NCBI RefSeq assembly: GCF_029893965.1
Contig: NZ_JARXXP010000017.1
Span: 90,562-154,561, forward strand
Source: Paenibacillus sp. PastM-3
GTDB taxonomy: Bacteria > Bacillota > Bacilli > Paenibacillales > Paenibacillaceae
Direction: 5' to 3'
DNA length: 64,000 nt
Shown piece after piece: positions 33,457 to 41,186 of this stretch. The translations under genes and the position numbers were made by a program. A model generated the notes under the pieces. That model was not told where the DNA came from. It did not search any database and was given only the letters and a program-made list of their open reading frames with translations. Numbering within the stretch: the stretch's first letter is position 1; the number at the start of each line of letters is the position of its first letter.

Positions 33457-34335
33457 CTACGAATGATGTTTTGACCCCAGCAGCAGACTGAACAATGCTC
33501 CTGACAAAGCAATGCAAGCCGCTAACAGGAAGGTATCAGAGTACCCCTTCATTTCTGCCAACGCTGTATTGCCGCCTGCCATCGTTATCCGCGCGTTCGT
33601 CCGGAGTGCCAGGAAGTTGCTCAAACCCGCAATCGCAATAGGGATTACCAGATTGGAGCTTGCTGAGGTTAACGGTGTAACACGGCTGATTAGCTCCGAA
33701 GGCGCGGATTGCAGGATGTAGGTATTGAGAGACATCATACAAAGGCCCATTCCGATTCCGAGCAGCCCCACCATTCCCCCAATCAGCCCCCCTCCTACGT
33801 TCTGGCCTATTTATGACAGCAGCAATAAAGCCAGAGAGATCGTCCCTAAACCCAAGCCGGCAAGCGGGCGTATACCCACCTTATCAAACAGCCTTCTGCC
33901 AACCGGCATAAGCAGTCCGGACGTGATAGCCACCATACTCATGACCAAACCCGCCTGAAACGGGCTATACCCTTTAAAATGCTGCAGGTACTGCGGGATA
34001 AATACCAGAGATCCGTTTAGAGCCGCGTATTGAACCCAGCTTACAAATATTCCTCTTCGAAAGCTAACCTTTCGGAATGCCTGAAGAGCCAGAATCGGCT
34101 GCGGATGTCTTGTCTCATGAAACCACAACCAGACCAGCAGTATGACACTGACTGCCCTCAATATCCAAAGAAGCCATTGGAAAGCATCCACATTCATGCT
34201 TAAGGCGAGTAAAACAAAGGCTACAGGAGCCAGAAAAAATCCGGCTATATCCAAGGATCGCTTATCATAAGCGGATTGGGCTGGTCGTAGTGCATTCGCC
34301 GTTAGCAAATAACGTATCCCCAAATAGACACTCAT
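33457..34335 (-). pseudogene. Decayed DHA2-type MFS drug exporter
   Basis: C-terminal half of an EmrB/QacA-like transporter. The reading frame runs from 34335 to an in-frame TAA at 33811-33813, then continues in the same frame to 33457, so one nonsense codon splits it. The residual helices correspond to the part after helix 6; the first roughly 200 residues, including motif A and motif C, are missing. A ribosome site with ATG at 34357 exists upstream but is out of frame. It faces a truncated TetR gene. Clearly non-functional as a transporter. Confidence 0.85.
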
Positions 34336-34385
34336 TCTGTTTGTCCTGACTATTCATATCAGCTCTCCTTTTACTAAACAGCGTA

Positions 34386-34637
34386 TTGATTAACTTTTAC
34401 CTGCTGACTATAATCAGAACAACCACAAAATCGATGATCAGAAATCATCATCAACAGATTAAATCTGCAGATATTCCTGTCAAACAACAATATTTATTTG
34501 CGTATCTTGCTTCAGCCTATGTGGGGACCATGCAATTCTGGATACAACGGGATTTCGATCTACTTCCGGCGGAGATGGCTATTTTGTTCTCACAGATTTC
34601 GAGGCTGGGGTCGGCGCATGTAACAATTCCTGTGTAA
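34386..34637 (+). pseudogene. C-terminal fragment of a TetR/AcrR regulator
   Basis: About 80 residues resembling the ligand-binding end of TetR regulators (LFAYLASAYVGTMQFWIQRD then LPAEMAILFSQIS). The DNA-binding helix-turn-helix half (about 110 residues) is absent and no ribosome site precedes the ATG. It lies 50 bp from the truncated MFS gene, head to head, the usual layout of a TetR repressor and its exporter. Confidence 0.7.
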
Positions 34638-34691
34638 ATACACTGTTCCTGCAAGGACACTAAATTGAGCTATAAGGAGAGGTCATACATC

Positions 34692-35693
34692 ATGTTTCAA
34701 GGGAAAAAGAGGACCAGCGCTTGGGCCGGGTTCGGGCTATACACAGTCTTAACCCTATTTTTCTTATTCGTTGGCTTCAACCGTTCATCGGCTCTGCCGG
34801 AGACGGGCTTGCGGTATCATTTGGTATTTGACGGGATTCCGCTGAGGTTTCCGGGCGGTGGTTATGCGAATCTTTGGGTCTTCAACCTGGGGAACTACCT
34901 GGCATTCGTACCGTTTGGACTAGTGATTCCGCTACTGATCCGCTGCCGGTTCCTGCCGTTTCTCTTGGTCTTCTTAGCGGCCATTACCGGGGTTGAGCTG
35001 ATCCAGATGGTGACCCATTTGGGCGCGTTCGATATTAACGATATCGTCATTAATACGCTGGGTGCGACTGTCGGCTATGGCGCTCAGCGGCTGATACGCC
35101 GCGATCGTACAACGCAAAGAGGTTTACTCAAGCTCCTGTTCTCCGGAGCAGTCTTGACTGTGGCCGTCTACTCCGCCGTGAGTGGTCTTAATCATTATCT
35201 GGATTATGGCCGCGGTGAGATCATCGCGCTGGACCAAGTCCCCCTTGAGCATGGTGAAGTAAGGTGGGAATCAAGACTCAACGGTTTCACTGCATCGCAA
35301 GAGCGGATCGAACCAGCGGTCAATCTATACAGCCGTGATAATCCGAGAAGCCACGAGTTCTCACTGCGCCTTGATGGACAGTTCAAAGAGTTTTCTGGTA
35401 ATCTGGCCGTCCCTGACGACGTTATAAATGCGGCGAGCAGCGGCACCAGCCGTGTCATTATAAGCGCCGACGGAGAAGAGATTTACTCCATAGATATGAA
35501 TATCGTACCTGGCGAGAATCAGCCGTTATCCTTCCGTGTGCCGCTTGAAGGCAAGCAGGAGCTGACGATTGGCGTCTTCAACGATGCTGCCGACCCTCGA
35601 ACCAATGCGGTATTCTGGGATGTCACGCTTATTGAAGCCAATGCCGGCCAAAAGCTGGCGGCACGAATTCATCGGTTGCTGGGCGGGGGATAG
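34692..35693 (+). CDS. VanZ-like membrane protein with C-terminal NPCBM-like domain
   Basis: A 333-residue protein. Residues about 1-165 are a VanZ-like domain with about five helices (NLGNYLAFVPFGLVIPLL and VELIQMVTHLGAFDINDIVINTLGA, with the family's D-x-ND motif). Residues about 180-320 form an exported beta-rich domain (VRWESRLNGF, TSRVIISADGEEIYS, TIGVFNDA) resembling NPCBM/X sugar-binding modules. VanZ-family proteins are tied to glycopeptide tolerance, but function is poorly known. Start ATG 34692 with AAGGAGAGG 9 nt upstream. Confidence 0.8.
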   Translation: MFQGKKRTSAWAGFGLYTVLTLFFLFVGFNRSSALPETGLRYHLVFDGIPLRFPGGGYANLWVFNLGNYLAFVPFGLVIPLLIRCRFLPFLLVFLAAITGVELIQMVTHLGAFDINDIVINTLGATVGYGAQRLIRRDRTTQRGLLKLLFSGAVLTVAVYSAVSGLNHYLDYGRGEIIALDQVPLEHGEVRWESRLNGFTASQERIEPAVNLYSRDNPRSHEFSLRLDGQFKEFSGNLAVPDDVINAASSGTSRVIISADGEEIYSIDMNIVPGENQPLSFRVPLEGKQELTIGVFNDAADPRTNAVFWDVTLIEANAGQKLAARIHRLLGGG

Positions 35694-35772
35694 CGCGGCA
35701 GGCAAGGCCTTGAAGGTTAAGGCTCCAGATAACACTTTACTCGAATAAAGGTTAGAAAAATGGTAGAACAAT

Positions 35773-35810
35773 AAAAAAAGCGCGGCTCTTGAAATATCAA
35801 GAATCCGCGC
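35773..35810 (-). terminator. Terminator of tRNA-Thr
   Basis: GCGCGG-x-TCTTGA/TCAAGA-x-CCGCGC stem; the minus strand continues into seven T (plus A tract 35773-35779). It lies 20 bp after the tRNA 3' end. Confidence 0.9.
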
Positions 35811-35830
35811 CACGCCTCGGACTTTCACGA

Positions 35831-35902
35831 TGCTGGTGAAGGGAATTGAACCCCCGGCCTACGCATTACGAGTGCGTTGCTCTACCCCTGAGCTACACCA
35901 GC
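35831..35902 (-). tRNA. tRNA-Thr (anticodon CGU)
   Basis: A full cloverleaf: acceptor GCTGGTG/CACCAGC, D-arm AGCTCAGGGGTAGAGC, anticodon arm ACGCA-CTCGTAA-TGCGT with anticodon CGT, T-arm GGGGGTTCAATTCCC. The 3' CCA is not encoded. CGU reads the threonine codon ACG. Confidence 0.95.
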
Positions 35903-35980
35903 CTGAAGCTTGGAATACCCGTCAAACAAAAAATATTATACAACTTTTGGCTCAAATCGCCAAGACTCTTTTATCCTGTG

Positions 35981-36295
35981 CTACACCTGACCGTCCTGCA
36001 GCTTCTGCTCGACCGACTGCAGCTTGCTGCGGCTCGTTGAAGGCCTGTCACGGCGGTCATCAATCTTGAGTGAAGTGGATACGCGCTGTGCACCGGCATT
36101 GAACGGAGACTCGTGTAGCGCCTCTACAGCCGCCAGAATCCTGGATACCGGCCCCTCGATAATCGTTCCCATGGAGGTCAGCTCAAAGGTAATTCCCTCC
36201 ACCGTCTGCAGCACACGCTGCATGTCAGCCACATAGCTGCTCAGACTGGTACTGCCTGTGCCGATCGGAATGACTGTAACTTCGCCGATTGCCAT
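35981..36295 (-). CDS. MTH1187-family thiamine-binding protein
   Basis: A 104-residue ferredoxin-like-fold protein (formerly DUF77; YqgV-like). IGEVTVIPIGTGSTSLSSYVA, VEGITFELTSMGTIIEG and SRSKLQSVEQKL show the family pattern; homologues form tetramers that bind thiamine or its precursor. ATG follows GGAGGG. It precedes tRNA-Thr on the same strand, 78 bp away. Confidence 0.9.
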   Translation of the reverse strand: MAIGEVTVIPIGTGSTSLSSYVADMQRVLQTVEGITFELTSMGTIIEGPVSRILAAVEALHESPFNAGAQRVSTSLKIDDRRDRPSTSRSKLQSVEQKLQDGQV

Positions 36296-36435
36296 CGTTA
36301 GATCCCTCCAGATATAAATTTGTGGCCATTAACCACCTATATATTGTAGCAACTCCAATGCTCTCCCACAAATTTTAGCCACAAAAAATTCATCATTTTT
36401 CATCTATATAAACTCTGGAACGTACATCCCCCCTT

Positions 36436-36470
36436 CCATAAATCCAGTGTCAGAATCACTAGATTTATGG
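36436..36470. other. Hairpin of unknown role
   Basis: CCATAAATC-C-AGTG and CACT-A-GATTTATGG pair across seven bases. It is not followed by a T-run and lies upstream of both flanking genes, so it is not an obvious terminator. Confidence 0.55.
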
Positions 36471-36531
36471 AGTCTTTGTGGCAGCTTTTCGGACAATTTA
36501 TGAATCCTGCCGGCATTATTTTAGCCTCAGG

Positions 36532-36575
36532 CTGTGGATTACCTGTGGACTAGTTGTGGATCACCTGTGAGTAAG
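36532..36575. promoter_or_regulatory. Four DnaA-box-like words with 11-bp period
   Basis: CTGTGGATTAC, CTGTGGACTAG, TTGTGGATCAC and CTGTGAGTAAG stand head to tail. TGTGGATTA and TGTGGATCA each differ by one base from the DnaA box TGTGGATAA. They lie about 40 bp before the nrdDG promoter. Confidence 0.45.
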
Positions 36576-36601
36576 CGGGCTGAAGCCGCTCCCCGCGCGG
36601 C

Positions 36602-36669
36602 TTTGTAAATAATGGTTTACAAACACAATATATTGGGGTATTTTTATTAACATCAACCAAATATAGTGG
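36602..36669 (+). promoter_or_regulatory. nrdDG promoter with tandem NrdR boxes and overlapping palindrome
   Basis: -35 TTTACA (36616-36621), 17-bp spacer, -10 TATTTT (36639-36644). NrdR box 1 (ACACAATATATTGGGG, 36623-36638) fills the spacer; box 2 (CAACCAAATATAGTGG, 36654-36669) starts 31 bp later. A further palindrome, TTTGTAAA-N6-TTTACAAA (36602-36623), covers the -35 and could bind a second regulator. Confidence 0.82.
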
Positions 36670-36673
36670 AAGC

Positions 36674-36884
36674 GGGTGCTTTACTCTTGTTAAGAGAGTA
36701 TAAGCTTAATAGGGAAGCGCGGTGCAAATCCGCTGCGGTCCCGCCACTGTAACCGGATGCCGGCCGGGAGAATGCTCCCCGTCAGGCACATCCTCCGGCA
36801 TGATCCACTGAGGGCGGACAAGCCCCCGGGAAGGAGCCGCTGGATGCACCGGAAGCCAGGAGACCTGCCTGTTTCCGGGCACCG
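36674..36884 (+). promoter_or_regulatory. Cobalamin (B12) riboswitch
   Basis: The closing stem GGGTGC/GGCACC, core AATAGGGAAGCGCGGTGCAA, block CCGCCACTGTAACCGG and the B12-box GAAGCCAGGAGACCTGCC are all present in order. It is transcribed from the NrdR-controlled promoter and followed by a hairpin, so adenosylcobalamin should reduce nrdDG expression. Confidence 0.95.
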
Positions 36885-36973
36885 TTATTTAACCCTGCGA
36901 GGAACAGGAGAGGTGTCCGTATGCGGCCTGCAGCAGCAGAATCAGCCTACCCGGATGACCGGGATATCAGGCT

Positions 36974-37018
36974 GCCGATACCTGAGGACGATAGTCCCTA
37001 TTGCCTTCAGGTATCGGC
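36974..37018 (+). terminator. Hairpin downstream of the cobalamin aptamer
   Basis: GCCGATACCTGA and TCAGGTATCGGC pair perfectly with a 21-base loop. The T-run is weak (CTTCTGCC), so it may be part of the expression platform rather than a simple terminator. A smaller AAGGC/GCCTT hairpin with five T lies near 37130-37150. Confidence 0.6.
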
Positions 37019-37224
37019 TTCTGCCTAGGATAAGAAGGCAGCTCATGCCCCTTCTCCTGACACCCAGACCTCTGGCAAATATCCGCTTTATAGGGTATTT
37101 AGAACGCATCCGGGCATTTTCCGCATCCAAGGCGGGAGGTGCCTTTTTACTGGGCTCAGACAGACTACATATTAGGGATTAAATAGATTTAACGGACCAC
37201 TATACCGAGAGGAGAGAGTTACAT

Positions 37225-39210
37225 ATGACGCTGCTGGAGAAACGGCACAATAGCGGACAAGCTGCACAGGAGGTTCTTCTGAATGAATTAATACATTTAG
37301 GCCGGGACATTATCGACAGCACCGATCTGGATCTGCTGCGCGAGAATGCGAACCTGAACGGAGAAAGCTTTTCCGGAAAAATGAGTAAATTCGGCAGTGA
37401 ATATTCCAAATGGTATGCCCGTAATTTCACCATGCCGCCGCAGCTCGTACAGGCAACGCTCGATAACGTCGTTTATGTCCATGACCTGGACCAATACGCT
37501 ATCGGAACAACCAACTGCATCTTCATTCCGTTCGAGCGCCTGCTGCGCGAGGGCTTCAACACCGGCAACGGCAGCGTCCGCCCTCCTAACTCGATTATGA
37601 CGGCCATGTCGCTGGTGGCGATAATCTTCCAGTCCCAGCAGAATGCCCAATACGGCGGCGTATCCGCCAACAAGATCGACTTCGACCTCGCGCCATATGT
37701 GACCAAATCCTTCGCCAAGCTGTTCCGCAAGGGTCTTGGCTACTTTGAGGAAGGCGAGGCAAGCGAAATCGCCGGAGACATCACAATGAGCCGCAGCGAT
37801 CTGGCTGAGCGGTATCCGCGCTCCTTCCGCTTCGCGCAGAAAGAGACCGAGATCGAAACCCTGCAGGCTGCAGAGAGCATGATCCACAACCTGAATACGA
37901 TGTCCAGCCGCTCGGGCGGACAGATTCCTTTTACCAGCATCAACTACGGCACCTGCACTTCACCGGAAGGCCAATTGGTTATCAACTCCCTGTTGACCGC
38001 AACGATGAACGGCCTGGGCAGCGGTGAAACACCGGTGTTCCCGATCCAGATTTTCAAGTGCAAGCAGGGCGTTAACCAGCAGCAGGGTGATCCGAACTAT
38101 GAGCTGTTCCTGAAGGCGGCTGAATGCTCGGCCCGCAGACTGTATCCGAACTTTGCCAACCTGGATGCGCCGCTCAATCTGCAGTATTATGATCCGTCGA
38201 ACCCGGATACAGAATTCGCAACTATGGGCTGCCGCACGCGTGTGCTCGGTGACCGTTTTGGACGCAATCATTGCTCCGGCAAGGGCAACCTGTCTTTTAA
38301 CACACTGAACCTGGTCCGTCTCGGGCTGGCCCACGGCACCATTACCGGACGCCGGCTGGCGGCTGATGAAGAAGGCTTTTACGATGACCTCAACCACTAT
38401 ATGGACATTGCGCTGGAAGGCCTGCTGCACCGGTTCCGCATTCAGGCTGCCCAAAAGGCCAAAGCCTCCGATTTCATGATGCGTGAGGGTGTGTGGGAAG
38501 GCGGCGAGGCACTCGGTCCTGATGAGCTCGTCGGTGACCTGCTGAAGCACGGCAGCCTGTCCATCGGCTTTATCGGAATGGCGGAATGCATGAAGGCCAT
38601 GTACGGCAAGCATCACGGTGAGGACATGGAGGTTCATGCCAAAGCGCTGGCCATCGTCCGCCACATGCGCGAATACTGCGACCGCAAGAGCGAAGAGCTG
38701 GATCTGAACATTACACTGTTTGCTACACCGGCTGAAGGCCTGTCCGGCAAATTCACGAAGGTGGACCGCAAGGTACTCGGCTCTATCCCGGGCGTAACGG
38801 ACCGTGAATACTATACGAACTCGTTCCATATCCCTGTGTACCATGAGCTTGGCGCAGCCCAGAAGATCAGCCTGGAAGCCCCGTTCCATGAATACTGCAA
38901 CGCCGGCGCCATCTCCTATGTGGAGCTGAACGGGAATGCACGGAGCAACCCGGCGGCTTTTGTCAAAATCATCAAGTACGCGCTGGAGCAGCAAATCAGC
39001 TATTTCAGCATCAACCACCCGATTGACCGCTGCTCCGGCTGCGGCTATGAAGGGGTAATCGGCACCAACTGCCCGTCCTGCGGCGCCCATGAGCATGATA
39101 CCTATATCCGCCGGCTGCGCCGGGTAACCGGATATCTGACCGGCGATTACCAGACCCGCTTCAATGCCGCCAAGCAGGCTGAAGTGAGAGACCGTATCAA
39201 GCACCTATGA
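37225..39210 (+). CDS. nrdD: Anaerobic (class III) ribonucleoside-triphosphate reductase NrdD
   Basis: A 661-residue glycyl-radical enzyme that reduces ribonucleoside triphosphates without oxygen. The C-terminal zinc site is C603-x2-C606 and C616-x2-C619; the radical loop RRVTGYL places the glycyl radical at G636. The catalytic cysteine lies in the GCRTRV region. The N-terminal ATP cone found in many NrdD proteins is missing; the chain begins directly with the barrel-leading helices, so allosteric activity control by dATP may be lost or differ. ATG has GGAGAG upstream. It overlaps nrdG by 4 bp (ATGA). Control by NrdR and a cobalamin riboswitch is visible upstream. Confidence 0.95.
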   Translation: MTLLEKRHNSGQAAQEVLLNELIHLGRDIIDSTDLDLLRENANLNGESFSGKMSKFGSEYSKWYARNFTMPPQLVQATLDNVVYVHDLDQYAIGTTNCIFIPFERLLREGFNTGNGSVRPPNSIMTAMSLVAIIFQSQQNAQYGGVSANKIDFDLAPYVTKSFAKLFRKGLGYFEEGEASEIAGDITMSRSDLAERYPRSFRFAQKETEIETLQAAESMIHNLNTMSSRSGGQIPFTSINYGTCTSPEGQLVINSLLTATMNGLGSGETPVFPIQIFKCKQGVNQQQGDPNYELFLKAAECSARRLYPNFANLDAPLNLQYYDPSNPDTEFATMGCRTRVLGDRFGRNHCSGKGNLSFNTLNLVRLGLAHGTITGRRLAADEEGFYDDLNHYMDIALEGLLHRFRIQAAQKAKASDFMMREGVWEGGEALGPDELVGDLLKHGSLSIGFIGMAECMKAMYGKHHGEDMEVHAKALAIVRHMREYCDRKSEELDLNITLFATPAEGLSGKFTKVDRKVLGSIPGVTDREYYTNSFHIPVYHELGAAQKISLEAPFHEYCNAGAISYVELNGNARSNPAAFVKIIKYALEQQISYFSINHPIDRCSGCGYEGVIGTNCPSCGAHEHDTYIRRLRRVTGYLTGDYQTRFNAAKQAEVRDRIKHL

Positions 39211-39722
39211 ATATCTGCGGCTACTACCCGGAGTCTATTAATGAAGGAGAAGGCCTGCGGGCGGTCATTTTCTTAAGCGGCTGCCGTCACCGCTGTCCGG
39301 GCTGCTTCAACCCGAAGACGTGGAACTTCAATTTCGGCGAACCGTTCACACTGAAGCGGCAGCATGAGATTATCGCCGAAATGGCTGCCAATCCGCTGCT
39401 GGACGGTTTGACGCTGGCGGGCGGCGATCCTTTTTTCTCGGCGGATGAGGCCTGCGGCTTCCTCCGCGAGCTCCGGACCGTGCTGCCGGATTTTCCGGTA
39501 TGGATTTATACCGGCTACACCTATGAGGAGCTCACCGCCACTCCCGGCTCACCGGAGTGGAACCTGCTGGCCATGTGCCAGGTTGTCATCGACGGCCGGT
39601 TCGTCGAAGAGCTCAAGGACACTACGCTCCCTTACCGGGGCAGCAGCAACCAGCGGATCATCGATATCCCGGCCAGCCTGGCCGGCAGCGGGGTTGTGCA
39701 CTGGCAACCGGCGGTGCCATAA
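39207..39722 (+). CDS. nrdG: Anaerobic ribonucleotide reductase activating enzyme NrdG
   Basis: A 171-residue radical-SAM activase that forms the glycyl radical on NrdD. The cluster motif is C26-x3-C30-x2-C33 (SGCRHRCPGCFN), followed by the SAM-binding GGDPFF segment. Full length. Start overlaps the nrdD stop, indicating translational coupling. Confidence 0.95.
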   Translation: MNICGYYPESINEGEGLRAVIFLSGCRHRCPGCFNPKTWNFNFGEPFTLKRQHEIIAEMAANPLLDGLTLAGGDPFFSADEACGFLRELRTVLPDFPVWIYTGYTYEELTATPGSPEWNLLAMCQVVIDGRFVEELKDTTLPYRGSSNQRIIDIPASLAGSGVVHWQPAVP

Positions 39723-39817
39723 GCTGCATTAGACGCTTTTCCAGTTCAAACCGGGGCTTTGGGAAGGTTAAGCTTCTTACCTTGGTCGCAGCATTTTGCT
39801 GGCTGGATAAGGCACTC

Positions 39818-40000
39818 TATTGTATTTTGTACAACAGAATAACGTATTTCGCGCCTAAAATGATGATCTATTGCACTTTCTACAGCAGATTTTGCCTAAG
39901 TACCGGATTTAGCAGCGATTCACCACATTCTAATGTACAAAATGCAACCAAACACAAAATGACTTTCCTGAGAAGGAATTCTGTTGTACAAAATACAATC
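39818..40000. repeat. MITE-like element with 19-bp terminal inverted repeats
   Basis: TTGTATTTTGTACAACAGA (39820-39838) and its exact complement (39980-39998) bound about 180 bp. Inside are degenerate copies of the same word (TTGCACTTTCTACAGCAGAT near 39872; a TACAAAATGCAA form near 39933). Non-coding; fills the gap after nrdG. Confidence 0.75.
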
Positions 40001-40063
40001 AGACCTCTGGTTGCACTACTCAGGATTGTTGAATAAATCTGACCGGTTCGCATACACATACCA

Positions 40064-40103
40064 AAAAGCCCCGTACCGCCGGATTTCCGGCAGTGCGGGG
40101 CTT
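40064..40103. terminator. Bidirectional terminator after the flavin reductase gene
   Basis: AAAGCCCCG and CGGGGCTTT with inner CCGCCGGA/TCCGGC-type pairing; A and T tracts on both sides. Confidence 0.9.
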
Positions 40104-40149
40104 TGCTGTAGCAGCAGCTGTATCTCAGCAGCTTCAATAGATAATGTAA

Positions 40150-40701
40150 CTAGACCGTTTTACGTGCAGCCTTCGCCGCAGTCTCTTCAGCCAGCTCTTC
40201 AAGCACACTGTTCAGGCGCAGCTTGAGCTCGTCGGCCAGCTCAACGACACCCTGGTCGTTGCGGACCGCCTGGGAATCAACAGCATATACGCCGCCCAGA
40301 ATATGGCGGGCACCCAATACGGATAGTACAGGCTTCAGTGCATAGTCAATCGCCAGCAGATGCGCAAGGCTGCCGCCCATGAAGAGCGGGAGTGCGATTT
40401 TGCCGGCCAGGCCTTTTTGCGGGACCAGATCAAGGAAGGTTTTCAGCACACCTGTGTAAGAAGCCTTATATACCGGACTGACAACAATTACGGCATCCGC
40501 TTCGGCTACGAGCCCGTTGGCTTTGACAATGGCTTCGCTTTCGAACTTGGTGTGGATCAGGTCCTCTGCCGGAAGCTCGGCTACATTAATCCGTTCCACT
40601 TCAAAACCGCGCCCGCGCAGATCCGCCTCTGCATATTCAATGACCGCGTTAATCCGCGATACCAGGGACGGCGTTCCGTTGATTACAACTATTTTGGCCA
40701 C
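40150..40701 (-). CDS. ssuE: NAD(P)H-dependent FMN reductase (SsuE-like)
   Basis: A 183-residue flavodoxin-fold reductase that makes reduced FMN for two-component monooxygenases such as the alkanesulfonate system. GTPSLVSRINAVIEYAE is the phosphate loop, SPVYKASYTGVLKTFLDLV the flavin-contact segment. Start is GTG 40701 with GAGGTG upstream. No ssuD or sulfonate transporter is adjacent, so the partner is unknown; the specific SsuE name is less sure than the family. Confidence 0.85.
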   Translation of the reverse strand: MAKIVVINGTPSLVSRINAVIEYAEADLRGRGFEVERINVAELPAEDLIHTKFESEAIVKANGLVAEADAVIVVSPVYKASYTGVLKTFLDLVPQKGLAGKIALPLFMGGSLAHLLAIDYALKPVLSVLGARHILGGVYAVDSQAVRNDQGVVELADELKLRLNSVLEELAEETAAKAARKTV

Positions 40702-40902
40702 ATCTGCACCTCTTCCGCTATGGTTTATAAGAAAATATGCCGCTCATCGCGGTCTAAAATACTTTAAATTATTCATAATCCTATCAAAAAGGACGGAATA
40801 TTGTCAAACCTCAAAATGTGCCCATCCCGTCATCCTCCTGTTTGCCGTTACTGGCCCGGGGCTAAAGGGCGCTTTCTAAAAGCCCATTTTTCAGCCCATT
40901 GC

Positions 40903-40931
40903 TTGCGTATGCCAGTTTTCTGGGATATAAT
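40903..40931 (+). promoter_or_regulatory. Promoter of the serS T-box transcript
   Basis: -35 TTGCGT (40903-40908), 17-bp spacer, -10 TATAAT (40926-40931), placing the start of the leader at about 40938. Confidence 0.8.
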
Positions 40932-40937
40932 GAGCGG

Positions 40938-41155
40938 CAAACCTATATTGCAATCCTGCCAATGACCGGCATCCAACCGTGAGGCGTCTGCGACCGGAGC
41001 AGTTTCATGTTCCCTAAGTTTACCGGGTTTCGCCCGTTACCGCGAAGACCAAAGAGGACCGAACCTCCTGCAAGCCTGTATTTCCGCAAGTTCGGTCAAC
41101 CTGGGTGGCACCGCGAGCTGACGCTCCTCGTCCCATGGATGAGGGCGTTTTTTGT
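40938..41155 (+). promoter_or_regulatory. T-box leader upstream of serS
   Basis: The conserved T-box GGGTGGCACCGCG lies at 41103-41115, followed by a terminator (GACGCTCCTCGTCC / GGATGAGGGCGTTTTTT, to about 41155). Uncharged tRNA pairing with the T-box would favour the antiterminator. I could not assign the specifier codon by eye; a serine codon is expected. Confidence 0.9.
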
Positions 41156-41186
41156 ATTTTTTTAAGACAAAAGGAGCGAATGCGGT

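Larger units (their letters stand above)
36296..36601. other. Upstream part of the nrdDG control region
   Basis: Non-coding. It holds a long hairpin and a run of DnaA-box-like words, listed separately; I see no gene. Confidence 0.5.

Noticed and set aside
36532..36575. DnaA-box-like cluster as a replication origin
   Set aside because: No dnaA/dnaN genes nearby and no AT-rich unwinding element beside it; promoter-associated control fits better.
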